Assembly: GCA_963576725.1 (NCBI GenBank)
Contig: OY755252.1
Span: 44,307,552 to 44,371,551, forward strand
DNA: 64,000 nucleotides
Direction of reading: 5' to 3'
From: Azorinus chamasolen
Lineage: Eukaryota > Mollusca > Bivalvia > Cardiida > Solecurtidae
Position 1 is the first letter of the stretch. Each line of letters starts with the position of its first letter. This document shows, piece after piece, positions 52,144 through 60,415 of this stretch. The notes under the pieces are model-generated. The model saw only the letters and a program-made list of their open reading frames with translations. It made no database searches and was not told the origin of the DNA. The translations under genes were made by a program, and so were the position numbers.

Positions 52144-52280
52144 GTCGGGGTCTGCTGTGTTTGCCTATGATATAATAAAGATCTAAATCTACGGTTTTTG
52201 AAAAGACCAACACTTGCTTTCTTCATTGGCCATTAATATCAGTTCGTGATTATTCACGAAGTCCTGAAGTATTGTAAAAA
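52144..52280. mobile_element. A1 fragment
   Basis: GGGGTCTGCTGTGTTTGCC, ATATAATAAAGATCTAAATC, TGATTATTCACGAAG. Confidence 0.6.
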
Positions 52281-52599
52281 TGTTCATAAGGTTACTAGTT
52301 AGCGCACAAGTCAGTCATTAACTATACGTCAGATAGTCTAGAGCAAGATAAGATGGCGAGTAACACCTTTTCGAGATATTGGGTCCGAGGTTATAAATTC
52401 TCTCGGTATGAGTTCATTCTCAAGTATCTGAATGGCCAGATTTTGAGCATGCTCAAATTCTGACCAATCAAATGCCCGGTATTGCTCAGTTTCAATCAAA
52501 AGGTTTTTATTTACAATAATTAGAATTAGAGGATCTTGTCTATCGACAATCTTTGTCTCAGCTTTCTATATGTTGGGTGAACCCAGCAACATGTAAACA

Positions 52600-53005
52600 C
52601 GGCAAAACCTTGCTTGTCCGAACGTTCTATAGGTTTTAGGCTAAGTACAGAATGAAAGTCAGATAGAAAAGCTCCCAAAGGATCTTTCTGCATGCCTTTC
52701 ACCTTGCATTAATCTGCCACCTGGCTTGAATACCAGTAATAATAGTTATTTGAGTGTTCGAATTACCGGTTGTTCTGATAAACGAGTATTCGAATTAGCG
52801 AGTGTTCTGATAAGCGAGTGTTCGAATAAGTGCATATTCGGATAAGCGAGTGTTCGAATTAGCGAGTGTTCTGATAAACGAGTGTTCGAATTAGCGAGTG
52901 TTCGGATAAGCGAGTGTTCGAATTAGCAAGTGTTCTGATAAGAGAGTGTTCGAATTAGCGACTATTCAGATTAGCTAATGTTTGTATAAGCGAAGTTTAA
53001 CTGTG
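52600..53005. mobile_element. C/P-like MITE with end turned into a 16-bp minisatellite
   Basis: CGGCAAAACCTTGCTTGTCC at the left, core AGTACAGAATGAAAGTCAGA, AAAGCTCCCAAAGGATCTTT, CACCTTGCATTAATCTGCCA. From 52757 to 52990 GATAAGCGAGTGTTCG and AATTAGCGAGTGTTCT alternate about 14 times, ending AAGCGAAGTTTAACTG. Confidence 0.85.
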
Positions 53006-53132
53006 GTATCTATGTTACCGTTTTCTGTCATGTACAAATTTCCCGAGTCAACGTGCTATTGTAACAAATGATTTTATTAACATTCATGACGTCATTATTA
53101 TTTGCATGAATATTCATGGAGCAAAGGGTTAA
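53005..53132. mobile_element. A1 end, host flank of the preceding element
   Basis: ACCGTTTTCTGTCATG, CATTCATGACGTCATTATT, GCATGAATATTCATGGAGCA, AAGGGTTAA. Confidence 0.75.
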
Positions 53133-53277
53133 ATTGGGACTACTGTTGGAGTTCCCTTCACACCTGTCGTCCTACAAAAAGTTCCCCTGTTTTAAAGACT
53201 CGGTATAGAACTAACTCTTGGTGTGGCTGTTGCAGATGGGTTTATTGCAGGTATAGCCCGTTACATAATAGGAATCC

Positions 53278-53446
53278 GTTTTGACGCCTTTGAAAACAGA
53301 GTAGACCCAGATCAGTCGTCTGGTCAGGGTTGCTGTGTTATAGTATTACATAAATCTGAATCTACAGTTCCTGCCACTACCATAACTGATAAATATCATT
53401 GATGTCATTATTTCTTACATGCATATTGATCAGGTAGATGGGTAAT
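53278..53446. mobile_element. A1 MITE, contracted core
   Basis: TTTGACGCCTTTGAAAACAG, AGTAGACCCAGATCAGTCGT, CTGGTCAGGG, AATCTGAATCTACAGTTCC, ATTGATGTCATTATTTC. Confidence 0.7.
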
Positions 53447-53514
53447 TGTTCGAAGTAGTTTAGAAGAGAACAAGCTTGCAGCTGTATTAACTTCACTAAT
53501 CCAAGCATTCCAAT

Positions 53515-53668
53515 AGATTTAAGACAGCTTAAGGCAGTATGTAAGTCATGCAGAAAACTCCCCTGGGAACTTTCTGCGTGACTTGCATATCACATTAAGC
53601 AGCCACCAGCCCAAAATGTTCTTAAGTCTACTTTACTGAAAAGCAGGATGAGGAAGTGTTACTATAAT
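53515..53668. mobile_element. C-family hairpin fragment
   Basis: GACAGCTTAAGGCAGTATGT, ATGCAGAAAACTCCCCTGGG, ACTTTCTGCGTGACTTGC, AGCAGCCACCAGCCC, GAAGTGTTACTATA. Confidence 0.7.
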
Positions 53669-53889
53669 ACATTTGTAGCGACATGCCGCCTAATCGGGAT
53701 TATTCGCGAAAGCTTTATTTTCGCTATTTTTGCGAATGCTACAAATAAATGATATTTCGAATCATTTGCATAGTTACACTGTTACCGAGCACGACATGGA
53801 GTACTTAATTCAGAATCGTTAATAATTGTTTTTCGGTGATTTCAAGTAATTAACAATTTTGCTACCGTAGGCAAATCAATGGAAACATA

Positions 53890-54035
53890 GGCAAATAACT
53901 TTTGTCCAGTTGAGACGCTGGGTAATTCGGCTTCAAACCAACATCCAACTTGTTTGACACTCAGATTATGGTTTGTTTTTGGAGACAAATTCAATTTGAA
54001 ACCTAAAGCAGACAATAATGTTCGCAGACGAACTG
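53890..54035. mobile_element. B2 fragment, decayed
   Basis: TGTCCAGTTGAGACGCTGGG, TAATTCGGCTTC, CCAACTTGTTTGACACTCAG, AGCAGACAATAATG, GCAGACGAACTG. Confidence 0.5.
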
Positions 54036-54224
54036 TATTTTAAAGTGAAAAGTTTGAGTAGACTTGAGTGAAACTTTCTCGTTTATACAGCAGATGGATG
54101 CCTCTTTGCTTTGTGCAATTTAAATTGATAGATCGGACGGATTCGTGTCAAAACAAGAAACCAAATGCAGTAAAACTGTGTTGTTCAATGATTAGTAATG
54201 AAGAATGGAGAACGTTTTCTGCAG

Positions 54225-54600
54225 ATGGTCGCTAAATGCATTGTAAAAGTCATGCAGAAAGCTCATAGAGGAGCTTTCTGCACGACGACCGTCCTGTCCT
54301 GCATTAAGCTACCATCCCACCTTGTCTTACAGAGCGAGAATGATATCAGTCCTGCATTAAGCTACCACCCCACCTGTCTTCCAGACCAAGAATAATATAA
54401 GTCCTCTATTTAGCTACCATCCCACCTTGTCTTACAGACCGAGAATGATATAAGTTCTGCATTAAGCTACCATCCCACCTGTCTTACAGACCGAGAATGA
54501 TATAAGTCCTGCATTAAGCTACCATCCCACCTTGTCTTACAGACCGATAATATCTGTTTTAGTGTTCGAACTATCGGTGTGTTACTTTACTGGAAAGAAG
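54225..54600. mobile_element. C1-like MITE with a 53-bp tandem arm
   Basis: GTCATGCAGAAAGCTCATAG, GAGCTTTCTGCACGACGA, then five units of GCATTAAGCTACCATCCCAC, CTTGTCTTACAGACCGAGAA, TGATATAAGTCCT at about 54299-54550, then TTTTAGTGTTCGAACTATCG and TGTTACTTTACTG. In normal copies this arm is present once. Confidence 0.9.
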
Positions 54601-54684
54601 AAAATATTGAGCCCCGGTAAAAAAACAACTTTGCAAACATTGTTGAACCAGATCAGCTTCCGCACGTAGCACGTTTGATCAGGT

Positions 54685-54828
54685 TCCATGCTTATAAAGT
54701 TTTTTATGTGAGTCTGAGTTTGTTCGCAAGCTTTTGATTGGTCAGGATTTGAGCCAAAGGCTCAATTCTGGCCAATCAAAAACTTGAGAACGAACTCAGA
54801 CTCAACTAAAAAGTTTTATAAGCATGGA
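54685..54828. mobile_element. G hairpin in an A fragment
   Basis: Preceded by TTTGATCAGGT; TCCATGCTTATAAAGT, GTGAGTCTGAGTTTGTTCGC, ATTGGTCAGGATTTGAGCC, and inverted return to AAGTTTTATAAGCATGGA. Confidence 0.9.
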
Positions 54829-55205
54829 TAATGGTTTTACAGTTTGCTGCTGTCTGTAAAATGTAACGGTTGGTTTTCGTATAGCTGTGTATTTGCAGAT
54901 CTGATTCTCTACATCCATTGCAATAATGTTTCCCTTTTTATATTGAAATACAAAACTGAACATAATTAGTATTCATAATGGGTGGGATTTTGCATGAAAG
55001 TTCCTTGAATACACGGTTAACTACGGTGTAATTCAACTGTTTTTACACATGCATTGCATGGGTTTGTATTAATTATTACTTTTTAACCTTTTACAGATGA
55101 ATGTTTATGCAAAACGCCACTCATCGTGAATTTTAACCAATATAATTATTCTGTTAATCCTTACTCTGTATTAAAATACAATGTTTGTCCGAGTTGTGAT
55201 TTGGT
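54829..55205. other. Partial A arm, otherwise nothing recognised
   Basis: TTTTACAGTTTGCTGCTG near 54834 may continue the A host of G. The rest shows no gene or repeat. Confidence 0.35.
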
Positions 55206-55310
55206 GCAATTTGAGAAACTACAGACTGAGTGTCAAACAATATGGATCCAGATGGGACGCCGAGTAACTCGGTGTCTCATCTGGATCTATGCTGTTTGCA
55301 ATTGGGAGTA
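55206..55310. mobile_element. B2 hairpin MITE, stem without mismatch
   Basis: TTGAGAAACTACAGACTGAG, GTCAAACAATATGGATCCAG, CGCCGAGTAACTCGGTG, CTCATCTGGATC. Both arms read CCAGATG. Confidence 0.85.
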
Positions 55311-55455
55311 AGTTCTTGAATAGCGGGAGAAAGGTCAAATATATATATGAAATTATTACCATTGCAAATAATAGAGAAACAGATGTGTGTAACATCGTAT
55401 AAGCGAACGATGGGTGTGATTTGAGTCTACTCCGTGTACAAACAGGTGAACAGAG

Positions 55456-55630
55456 CAGAGGTGCGGATATGATGCGCAAATTAAAACATTTTAAAGAAGA
55501 ACTTCTTGATTTCTCCATCAAACCTTATGTTGTGAACGCTCTTTGGATTTTAAAGAGTGGTCATAACACAGGGTTTGGTGGAGAAATGACGATTTTAGTA
55601 TTTGCGTACGCACATTTATCTGTAACTCTG
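55456..55630. mobile_element. E hairpin MITE, complete
   Basis: CAGAGGTGCGGATATGATGC ... ATTTATCTGTAACTCTG. Arms TTTCTCCATCAAACCTTATG / CACAGGGTTTGGTGGAGAAA. Confidence 0.88.
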
Positions 55631-55754
55631 GAAAAGAGTATCAACAATAATGGTCAAACAAGGTACATGTGTTACCAAAGTAACATGTTATCGTTAAGGT
55701 CTACATTGTTTACTGAAACGGCTAAATATACGTCTCATGATTTAACCCTCATGC

Positions 55755-55860
55755 CGTTATCAGGGCTCCCAATTCCAAAATAGCTTGGATCCAGATAGTA
55801 TGTCGAATTACTCGGCGTCTCATCATGATGCAGGCTGTTCGACACTAGTCTTGGTCAATC
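55755..55860. mobile_element. B2 hairpin fragment
   Basis: AGCTTGGATCCAGATAGTAT, GTCGAATTACTCGGCGTCTC, ATCATGATGCAGGCTG. Confidence 0.65.
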
Positions 55861-55875
55861 GCTTCTCAAAAGCTT

Positions 55876-56121
55876 TTACCCTGTCCCTGTTCTGTGTTGA
55901 TTCCAAATTTCTGTACCTACATGTACTTTATGTTCATGGACAAAATAGTTATAATGAAATATGGAAGGTGCAGCATTATAACCATTCCAATAAGTAAATA
56001 AACATATATTTCAAATTCCACTAGCAAGCAATGCAGACCCTGGTCAGACAGTTCCTATTGGATCTGGGTCTACTCTGTTTGCAACGGCGTGACCACACAT
56101 TTATATGAAAGAAAGGCTTAA
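55876..56121. mobile_element. A2 MITE
   Basis: TACCCTGTCCCTGTTCTGTG, AAATATGGAAGGTGCAGC, AATGCAGACCCTGGTCAGAC, AGTTCCTATTGGATCTGGGT, end TATGAAAGAAAGGCTTAA. The stem tip is partly lost. Confidence 0.85.
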
Positions 56122-56124
56122 GAA

Positions 56125-56565
56125 ATCGAGAGTAAATGAAACTTTCTAAACTTTGTCATTGTCTCTTTTTATTCTGCATAGGACTGGTTGTGTACATGCA
56201 TAGTACTGTTTATTACATAACATGTGGCGTGGGAGTGTCGAAACAAAGTGCCGTAAACCGCGAAAATGCACTGGTATATTTTTAGTCAGATTAGTAGCTT
56301 GAACCCGGCCGATAATCAATGCTAAGAAGAATACGTGGAACCAGTATATGACTTATTTAATCGTCAGCCAATCGTAGCGATGCATGACCATTTCACTCCA
56401 CGTTCGTTCTGTTGTATTAGTACGTTGTTCGAAGCAGACGTCAGGTGCTTTTTTACGAAACTCGTTTACTATAATGAATATGACACGCGCTAAAGCCCGT
56501 GGCATATATATTGTAAACTCATGTGAGATCTTACATTGTTTGTGTTGTATGTATATGGATGAGGC
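56125..56565. other. No gene recognised
   Basis: Short open frame at 56384-56620 shows no family resemblance and runs into an A element. Confidence 0.4.
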
Positions 56566-56569
56566 GGAT

Positions 56570-56797
56570 TTAACCCTGTTCTTCTTAAAAACGCTCTTTC
56601 ACGCCCTGCAAACACAGTAGATCCAGACCAGACCTCTAGGACAATCTTCTCTATTTTGCTTACGAAAATTATAACAGAACTGGTTCTACAGTTTCTACCA
56701 ATACCACAGCCATTCTGTGTACATATCGCATTATAACAAATCCAGCAAATAGATATTCACGATGTCATTTCTTTCATGAATATTCAATCAAAGGTGT
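56570..56797. mobile_element. A1 MITE
   Basis: TTAACCCTGTTCTTCTTAAA, CCTGCAAACACAGTAGATCC, AGACCTCTAGGAC, TGGTTCTACAGTTTCTACC, TTTCATGAATATTCAATC. Confidence 0.75.
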
Positions 56798-56869
56798 AAT
56801 TGGAATTCCTAAATTCGATGTAACAATAACCATAGTGTCGTTTTCTATATGCAATCCGTATTTCACATA

Positions 56870-57170
56870 CAGAGCTGCAGATAAAGTTACGTACATGTAC
56901 CTAAATACTAAACTCGTATTTCTCTACCACACCTTATGTTGTTAATGCTCTTTAGAATCGGCTCGAAGAGAGTGGTCACAACATAGAGTTTGGTGGAGAA
57001 ATAATAAAGTTATTCTTGAAAATAAATAAATACATGAATTGCTCTGGTCGAAATATTAGATCAGAGCAATTCAAGTATTTATGTATTATATTAATTCCCT
57101 ATTTTGGAATATTTTCTTCATTGTGTATTCTTGCAAATATGTTAATATACGCATCTTGTCTGGAGCTCTG
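56870..57170. mobile_element. E MITE with a second hairpin inside
   Basis: CAGAGCTGCAGATAAAGTTA ... ATCTTGTCTGGAGCTCTG. The first hairpin arm is deleted (GGCTCGAAGAGAGTGG). A separate palindrome, TACATGAATTGCTCTGGTCG / GATCAGAGCAATTCAAGTAT, lies at about 57020-57090. Confidence 0.85.
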
Positions 57171-57289
57171 CACGGTGACATGGTTTTGATTCTGGTGATA
57201 TGCCAAGTTACCCAACACCTCATTAGCAGTTTGGATCCAAATTGAAGTCACTACGGTAAACACATAGAGATACTACGAACACTCAAATA

Positions 57290-57440
57290 CGTACCAGTAT
57301 TGATCTTTAACACAGGTACCAGCTTAATTCAGGGCGAAAGTCATGCAGAAAGCTCTTCTAGAAGCTTTCTGCAGGACTTTTACCCTGCATTAAGCATCCA
57401 CCTGCCTACAAAGACGTAAATTTCTCCTTCCTTAAGTTCC
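57290..57440. mobile_element. C1-like hairpin MITE, ends decayed
   Basis: GTACCAGCTTAATTCAGGGC, CATGCAGAAAGCTCTTCTAG, TACCCTGCATTAAGCATCC. Confidence 0.8.
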
Positions 57441-57569
57441 GTAGTATCTACATGTAGTTTGTACTCTACCAAGTTACTCGGAATCCATTTGGATTCCAAC
57501 TAGTTGGTACTTTGATAATGGGAACCGAAAATTCTTAACAAAAAGGTGAAGAAACTGTTACTATGGACA

Positions 57570-57799
57570 TTAACCCATTACCTCATAGGCTATTTTTAGA
57601 TCAAACCAATTTGAATAAATCTACCCAAAAGGAGCATTAACTAGAGAAAAGGATTTTTTTTAGAATTTTGTAGTTTGAAACCATTGTAATAAATAGAGCA
57701 TTTGCTCCTATAGGAGCAAATGCTCTATTTATCACAATGGTTTCAACAGGTGACTTTTTCAGAGGTGTCAAAAGTCGTCAATATGAGGGAATGAGTTAA
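57570..57799. mobile_element. D hairpin MITE, complete reference copy
   Basis: TTAA at both ends; CCCATTACCTCATAGGC and ATATGAGGGAATGAG. Hairpin ATAAATAGAGCATTTGCTCC, TATAGGAGCAAATGCTCT, ATTTATCACAATGG. AATCTACCCAAAAGGAGC in the long arm. Confidence 0.95.
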
Positions 57800-57954
57800 G
57801 TATAGGCGACATATTGTACAGACGGCAGAACATTGTACAGAACGATTGGGAAAGTAATATAGTTTAACTCAAAGAAACTTAGGGTTGCACTACAAATGGA
57901 ATGCGTCAATTCCCTAAGTACCTGCACGTTTTGCACCTTTATCAATCATTTATA

Positions 57955-58144
57955 CTAAAGACTTAGCATTTAAACGATTTCGCAAACAAAATAGACCAAG
58001 ATCAGACGACTGGTTCTGCCTTGTTTGCTTATGGAATAATAAAGATTTGACGTTTACAGTTTCTGTCTTGTGGTCATATACATCTATTAAAAACAATCAT
58101 GATGTACGTATTTCTTACACGTATGTTCATTGAGTACAGCATTA
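57955..58144. mobile_element. A1 MITE, contracted core
   Basis: CGATTTCGCAAACAAAATAG, ACCAAGATCAGACGACTGGT, ATGGAATAATAAAGATTTGA, GTTTCTGTCTTGTGG, end GAGTACAGCATTAA. Confidence 0.75.
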
Positions 58145-58241
58145 ACCCGTTACTCCATGAATAAATCTTTCCACATCTTTTCAAACAGAACAGACCCAGC
58201 CTAGATCCTGTAGGGACCGTCTGATCAGGGTCTTCTCTGTT

Positions 58242-58563
58242 CAGGCGCGGATTTAGAGGGGCGGAGCCGGCGTACGCCCCCTAAAATTGCCCAAACAAAC
58301 TTGTTTTAGTAATATTTTAGATCAAGATCTACTAAAAATCAATAAACCAATGATTTAATCTGAATTTATATTATTTCCCACACCAAATTACACCTTTTTT
58401 CAACATGTATTACAAACAGACTATTTAGTTATGTCATCAAACATAAAAATATACAAACCCCCCCCCCCCCCACACACACACACACACAAAAATTAAATAA
58501 TAATAATCCAAAAAAAAGTATACGCCCCCAACCCCCTAATCTGAAATCCTGGATCCGCACCTG
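58242..58563. mobile_element. hAT-like MITE nested in A1
   Basis: Left CAGGCGCGGATTTAG and right complement CAGGTGCGGATCCAGG. GGGGGCGTA-type text recurs inside both ends. A (C)n(CA)n tract is internal. CTGTT repeats on both sides (58237-58241 and 58564-58568). CAGNGGCGGA-like ends are seen in hAT elements, but those make 8-bp duplications, so the class is unsure. Confidence 0.75.
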
Positions 58564-58571
58564 CTGTTTGC

Positions 58572-58823
58572 TTAACCCTTTACCTGATAGAAGCGGCTTT
58601 TAGCGTGTTTGATTTATTCCTCCGCTGAAGAAAATAGTTCAAATTCATACAGTCATGAAAATATTGCATAATAAATATTTTCTATATCCTAGTAGGTGGT
58701 AGCTTAAAGCAGGCTGAAAGTAAAGCAGAATGCGCCTTAAGGCGCATTCTGCTTTACTTTCAACCTGCTTTAAGTGGTCATATGTCTTCAAAACTAGAAA
58801 CAGGCTATTGGGTAAAGGGTTAA
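58572..58823. mobile_element. K: TTAA MITE with a C-type core
   Basis: TTAA at both ends; CCCTTTACCTGATAGAAGCG and CTATTGGGTAAAGGG. The hairpin is GGTGGTAGCTTAAAGCAGGC, TGAAAGTAAAGCAGAATGCG around CGCCTTAAGGCG, i.e. the C2 core inside piggyBac-like ends. Confidence 0.92.
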
Positions 58824-58969
58824 GTTGTAACATACATCTGATTCCGCAGTTTCTGCAATGGCCAAACATTTCAGTGTCCATGTACTGTTGTAACAATTAA
58901 TCTAAATAATATCCATGATATCTTTATTTCTTACATACATATTCATGGAATAAATTGTAAAAGAGGGGG

Positions 58970-59045
58970 CACGGTGTCAAACAGACTCTGTCCTGATTAG
59001 GGCGCCCATTTGCCATTGCGGTTAGCTGTTTGCAAACATTATCAC
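58970..59045. mobile_element. B2 fragment
   Basis: GTGTCAAACAGACTCTGTCC, TGATTAGGGCGCCC, GCTGTTTGCAAACATTATC. Confidence 0.5.
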
Positions 59046-59094
59046 AAGGTGTACCACGGAGTAAACATTTCTGCGAACATGCAATTAATTAAGC

Positions 59095-59200
59095 AACCCT
59101 TTATCTTATGAATATTCATATAATCAAATAGTTACTTCACGCATATTAATTGGCTTAATCTTACAGACGAACAGAACAGAATATAGAACCGTATTGCATC
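59095..59200. mobile_element. A1 half element
   Basis: CCCTTTATCTTATGAATATT, CATATAATCAAATAGTTA, ACGCATATTAATTGGC. Confidence 0.6.
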
Positions 59201-59324
59201 TCTGGCACCGGAGTGCAATAAGAGGAGGAAATACATCACACAATACAGCGGTACACTATCATGATAATTAATAAGGTTGCTGGTGGTTGGAGACGTAAAC
59301 TACTAGATATACATGTATATACTT

Positions 59325-59510
59325 GAGCATTCAAAGAAGGAGAGAGAAAGAAAGGGAGAAAGAAGGACCGAAAGAAAAGAAAGCAAGAAAAGACAAAAAG
59401 AAAAGAAATACAGAACGACGGAGAGAAAGAAAGAAAGAGATATAAAAAAGAGAAAAGGAAATACAGTAAGAAAGGAAGGTAAGAGAGAAATAGAAATAGG
59501 GGAAAGCTAA
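59325..59510 (+). repeat. GAAA-rich low-complexity tract
   Basis: Imperfect GAAAGAAAG and GAGA units. The Lys/Glu-rich frame and its antisense Phe/Ser-rich frame are compositional. Confidence 0.9.
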
Positions 59511-59629
59511 GTTATTCATTGAATGGTGATTTGACATTTCACAATCAAATAAAGTTCGTATTCTAAAATTATCACCCACCCAAGCTTTAATAGCGGACTT
59601 TCTTCAAATTTCTGTAGAGAATCATAATC

Positions 59630-59743
59630 AGGATGTCTAACAGTTTGGACTCTGATAAAACTTTGAGGTACTCAACATCTTATCTGGATGCAAACTGCTT
59701 GCAACTGTTACCAAGGGTTCGCATATAACAGCGAAAGAGTTAA
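59630..59743. mobile_element. B MITE, left part lost
   Basis: GTCTAACAGTTTGGACTCTG, ATCTTATCTGGATGCAAACT, ATAACAGCGAAAGAGTTAA. It ends at the TTAA where I begins. Confidence 0.75.
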
Positions 59744-59987
59744 CCCTTTCGGCGCCAAATTTCTAATTGTCGTCTGCAATCCAAATTTTGTTAAATCATT
59801 CAGTAAAAATAAGGAAACGAGATAAATAAATGCAAATTTCAAAGGAATAAAGCACATATATAGAAATAGAGATTGAGACAAATAGTGAAGTCCCTGATCA
59901 GACGCCGCCTTGAAAAGGCGGCGTCTGATCTTGGACTGCACTATTTGGCATGGTACATTTATGCGACTGCGGTGGTGAAAGGGTTAA
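59740..59987. mobile_element. I hairpin MITE, complete
   Basis: TTAA at both ends; CCCTTTCGGCGCCAAATTTC and TGCGGTGGTGAAAGGG. Hairpin GTCCCTGATCAGACGCCGCC, TTGAAAAGGCGGCGTCTGAT, CTTGGAC. AATTGTCGTCTGCAATCC is subterminal. Confidence 0.93.
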
Positions 59988-60149
59988 CTCTTTCTCTGTC
60001 AAAGACACATCCGTTGGGATACAGATGAGATGATGCGTAAATCGGCGTCTCATCAGGATCCAAACTGTTTGTTAGTATGAAAAAAATAAATGAAATTGTA
60101 GCAGACGAATAAGTTTGCAGACGACAAATTTGACAGCGAAAGAGTTGTA
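59984..60149. mobile_element. B1 MITE, hairpin partly lost
   Basis: TTAACTCTTTCTCTGTCAAA, AAATCGGCGTCTCATCAGGA, AGCAGACGAATAAGTTTGCA, GACGACAAATTTGACAGCGA, AAGAGTT. Shares its first TTAA with I. Confidence 0.85.
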
Positions 60150-60159
60150 TATGAAAATA

Positions 60160-60400
60160 GTTAACCTTTTATATATGACGTTTGAACAAGGACATAATGA
60201 CGTTTGAACAAGGATATAATGACGTTTGAACAAGGACATAATGACGTTTGAACAAGAAAATATTTTGGCCACGGTCGAAACTTTAAAATGAAATCTATAT
60301 ATTTTTTTAAAGCAAAGAGAACAGATCCCGGCCAGACGGCTACTACAGGAACCGTATGTTTTAAGTTTGCCAGGTGTACAAAGGTGTTACTCGTATACTA
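60160..60400. mobile_element. A1 MITE with internal 21-22 bp tandem
   Basis: GTTAACCTTTTATATATGAC, then GACGTTTGAACAAGGACATA units at 60178, 60199, 60221 and 60243, then TTTTGGCCACGGTCGAAACT, AGAGAACAGATCCCGGCC, GGCTACTACAGGAACC. Confidence 0.75.
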
Positions 60401-60415
60401 CGTATTAAAATTTTA

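Larger units (their letters stand above)
58141..58957. mobile_element. A1 MITE host with two nested insertions
   Basis: TTAACCCGTTACTCCATGAA starts it; CAGACCCAGCCTAGATCC, GGACCGTCTGATCAGGGTCT, TCTCTGTT leads to the hAT-like insert. CTGTTTGC resumes after it, K follows at TTAA, and A resumes as CATCTGATTCCGCAGTTTCT, GCAATGG ... ACATATTCATGGAATAAATT. Confidence 0.85.

Noticed and set aside
53130..53280. Coding-like stretch (TTVGVPFTPVVLQKVPLF, then LGIELTLGVAVADGFIAG)
   Set aside because: The frame is hydrophobic and looks gene-like, but it has an in-frame stop between the two parts, lies between A elements, and I cannot match it to a family.
59313..59579. Lys/Glu-rich frame and its Phe/Ser-rich antisense
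   Set aside because: Pure composition of a GAAA-rich tract.
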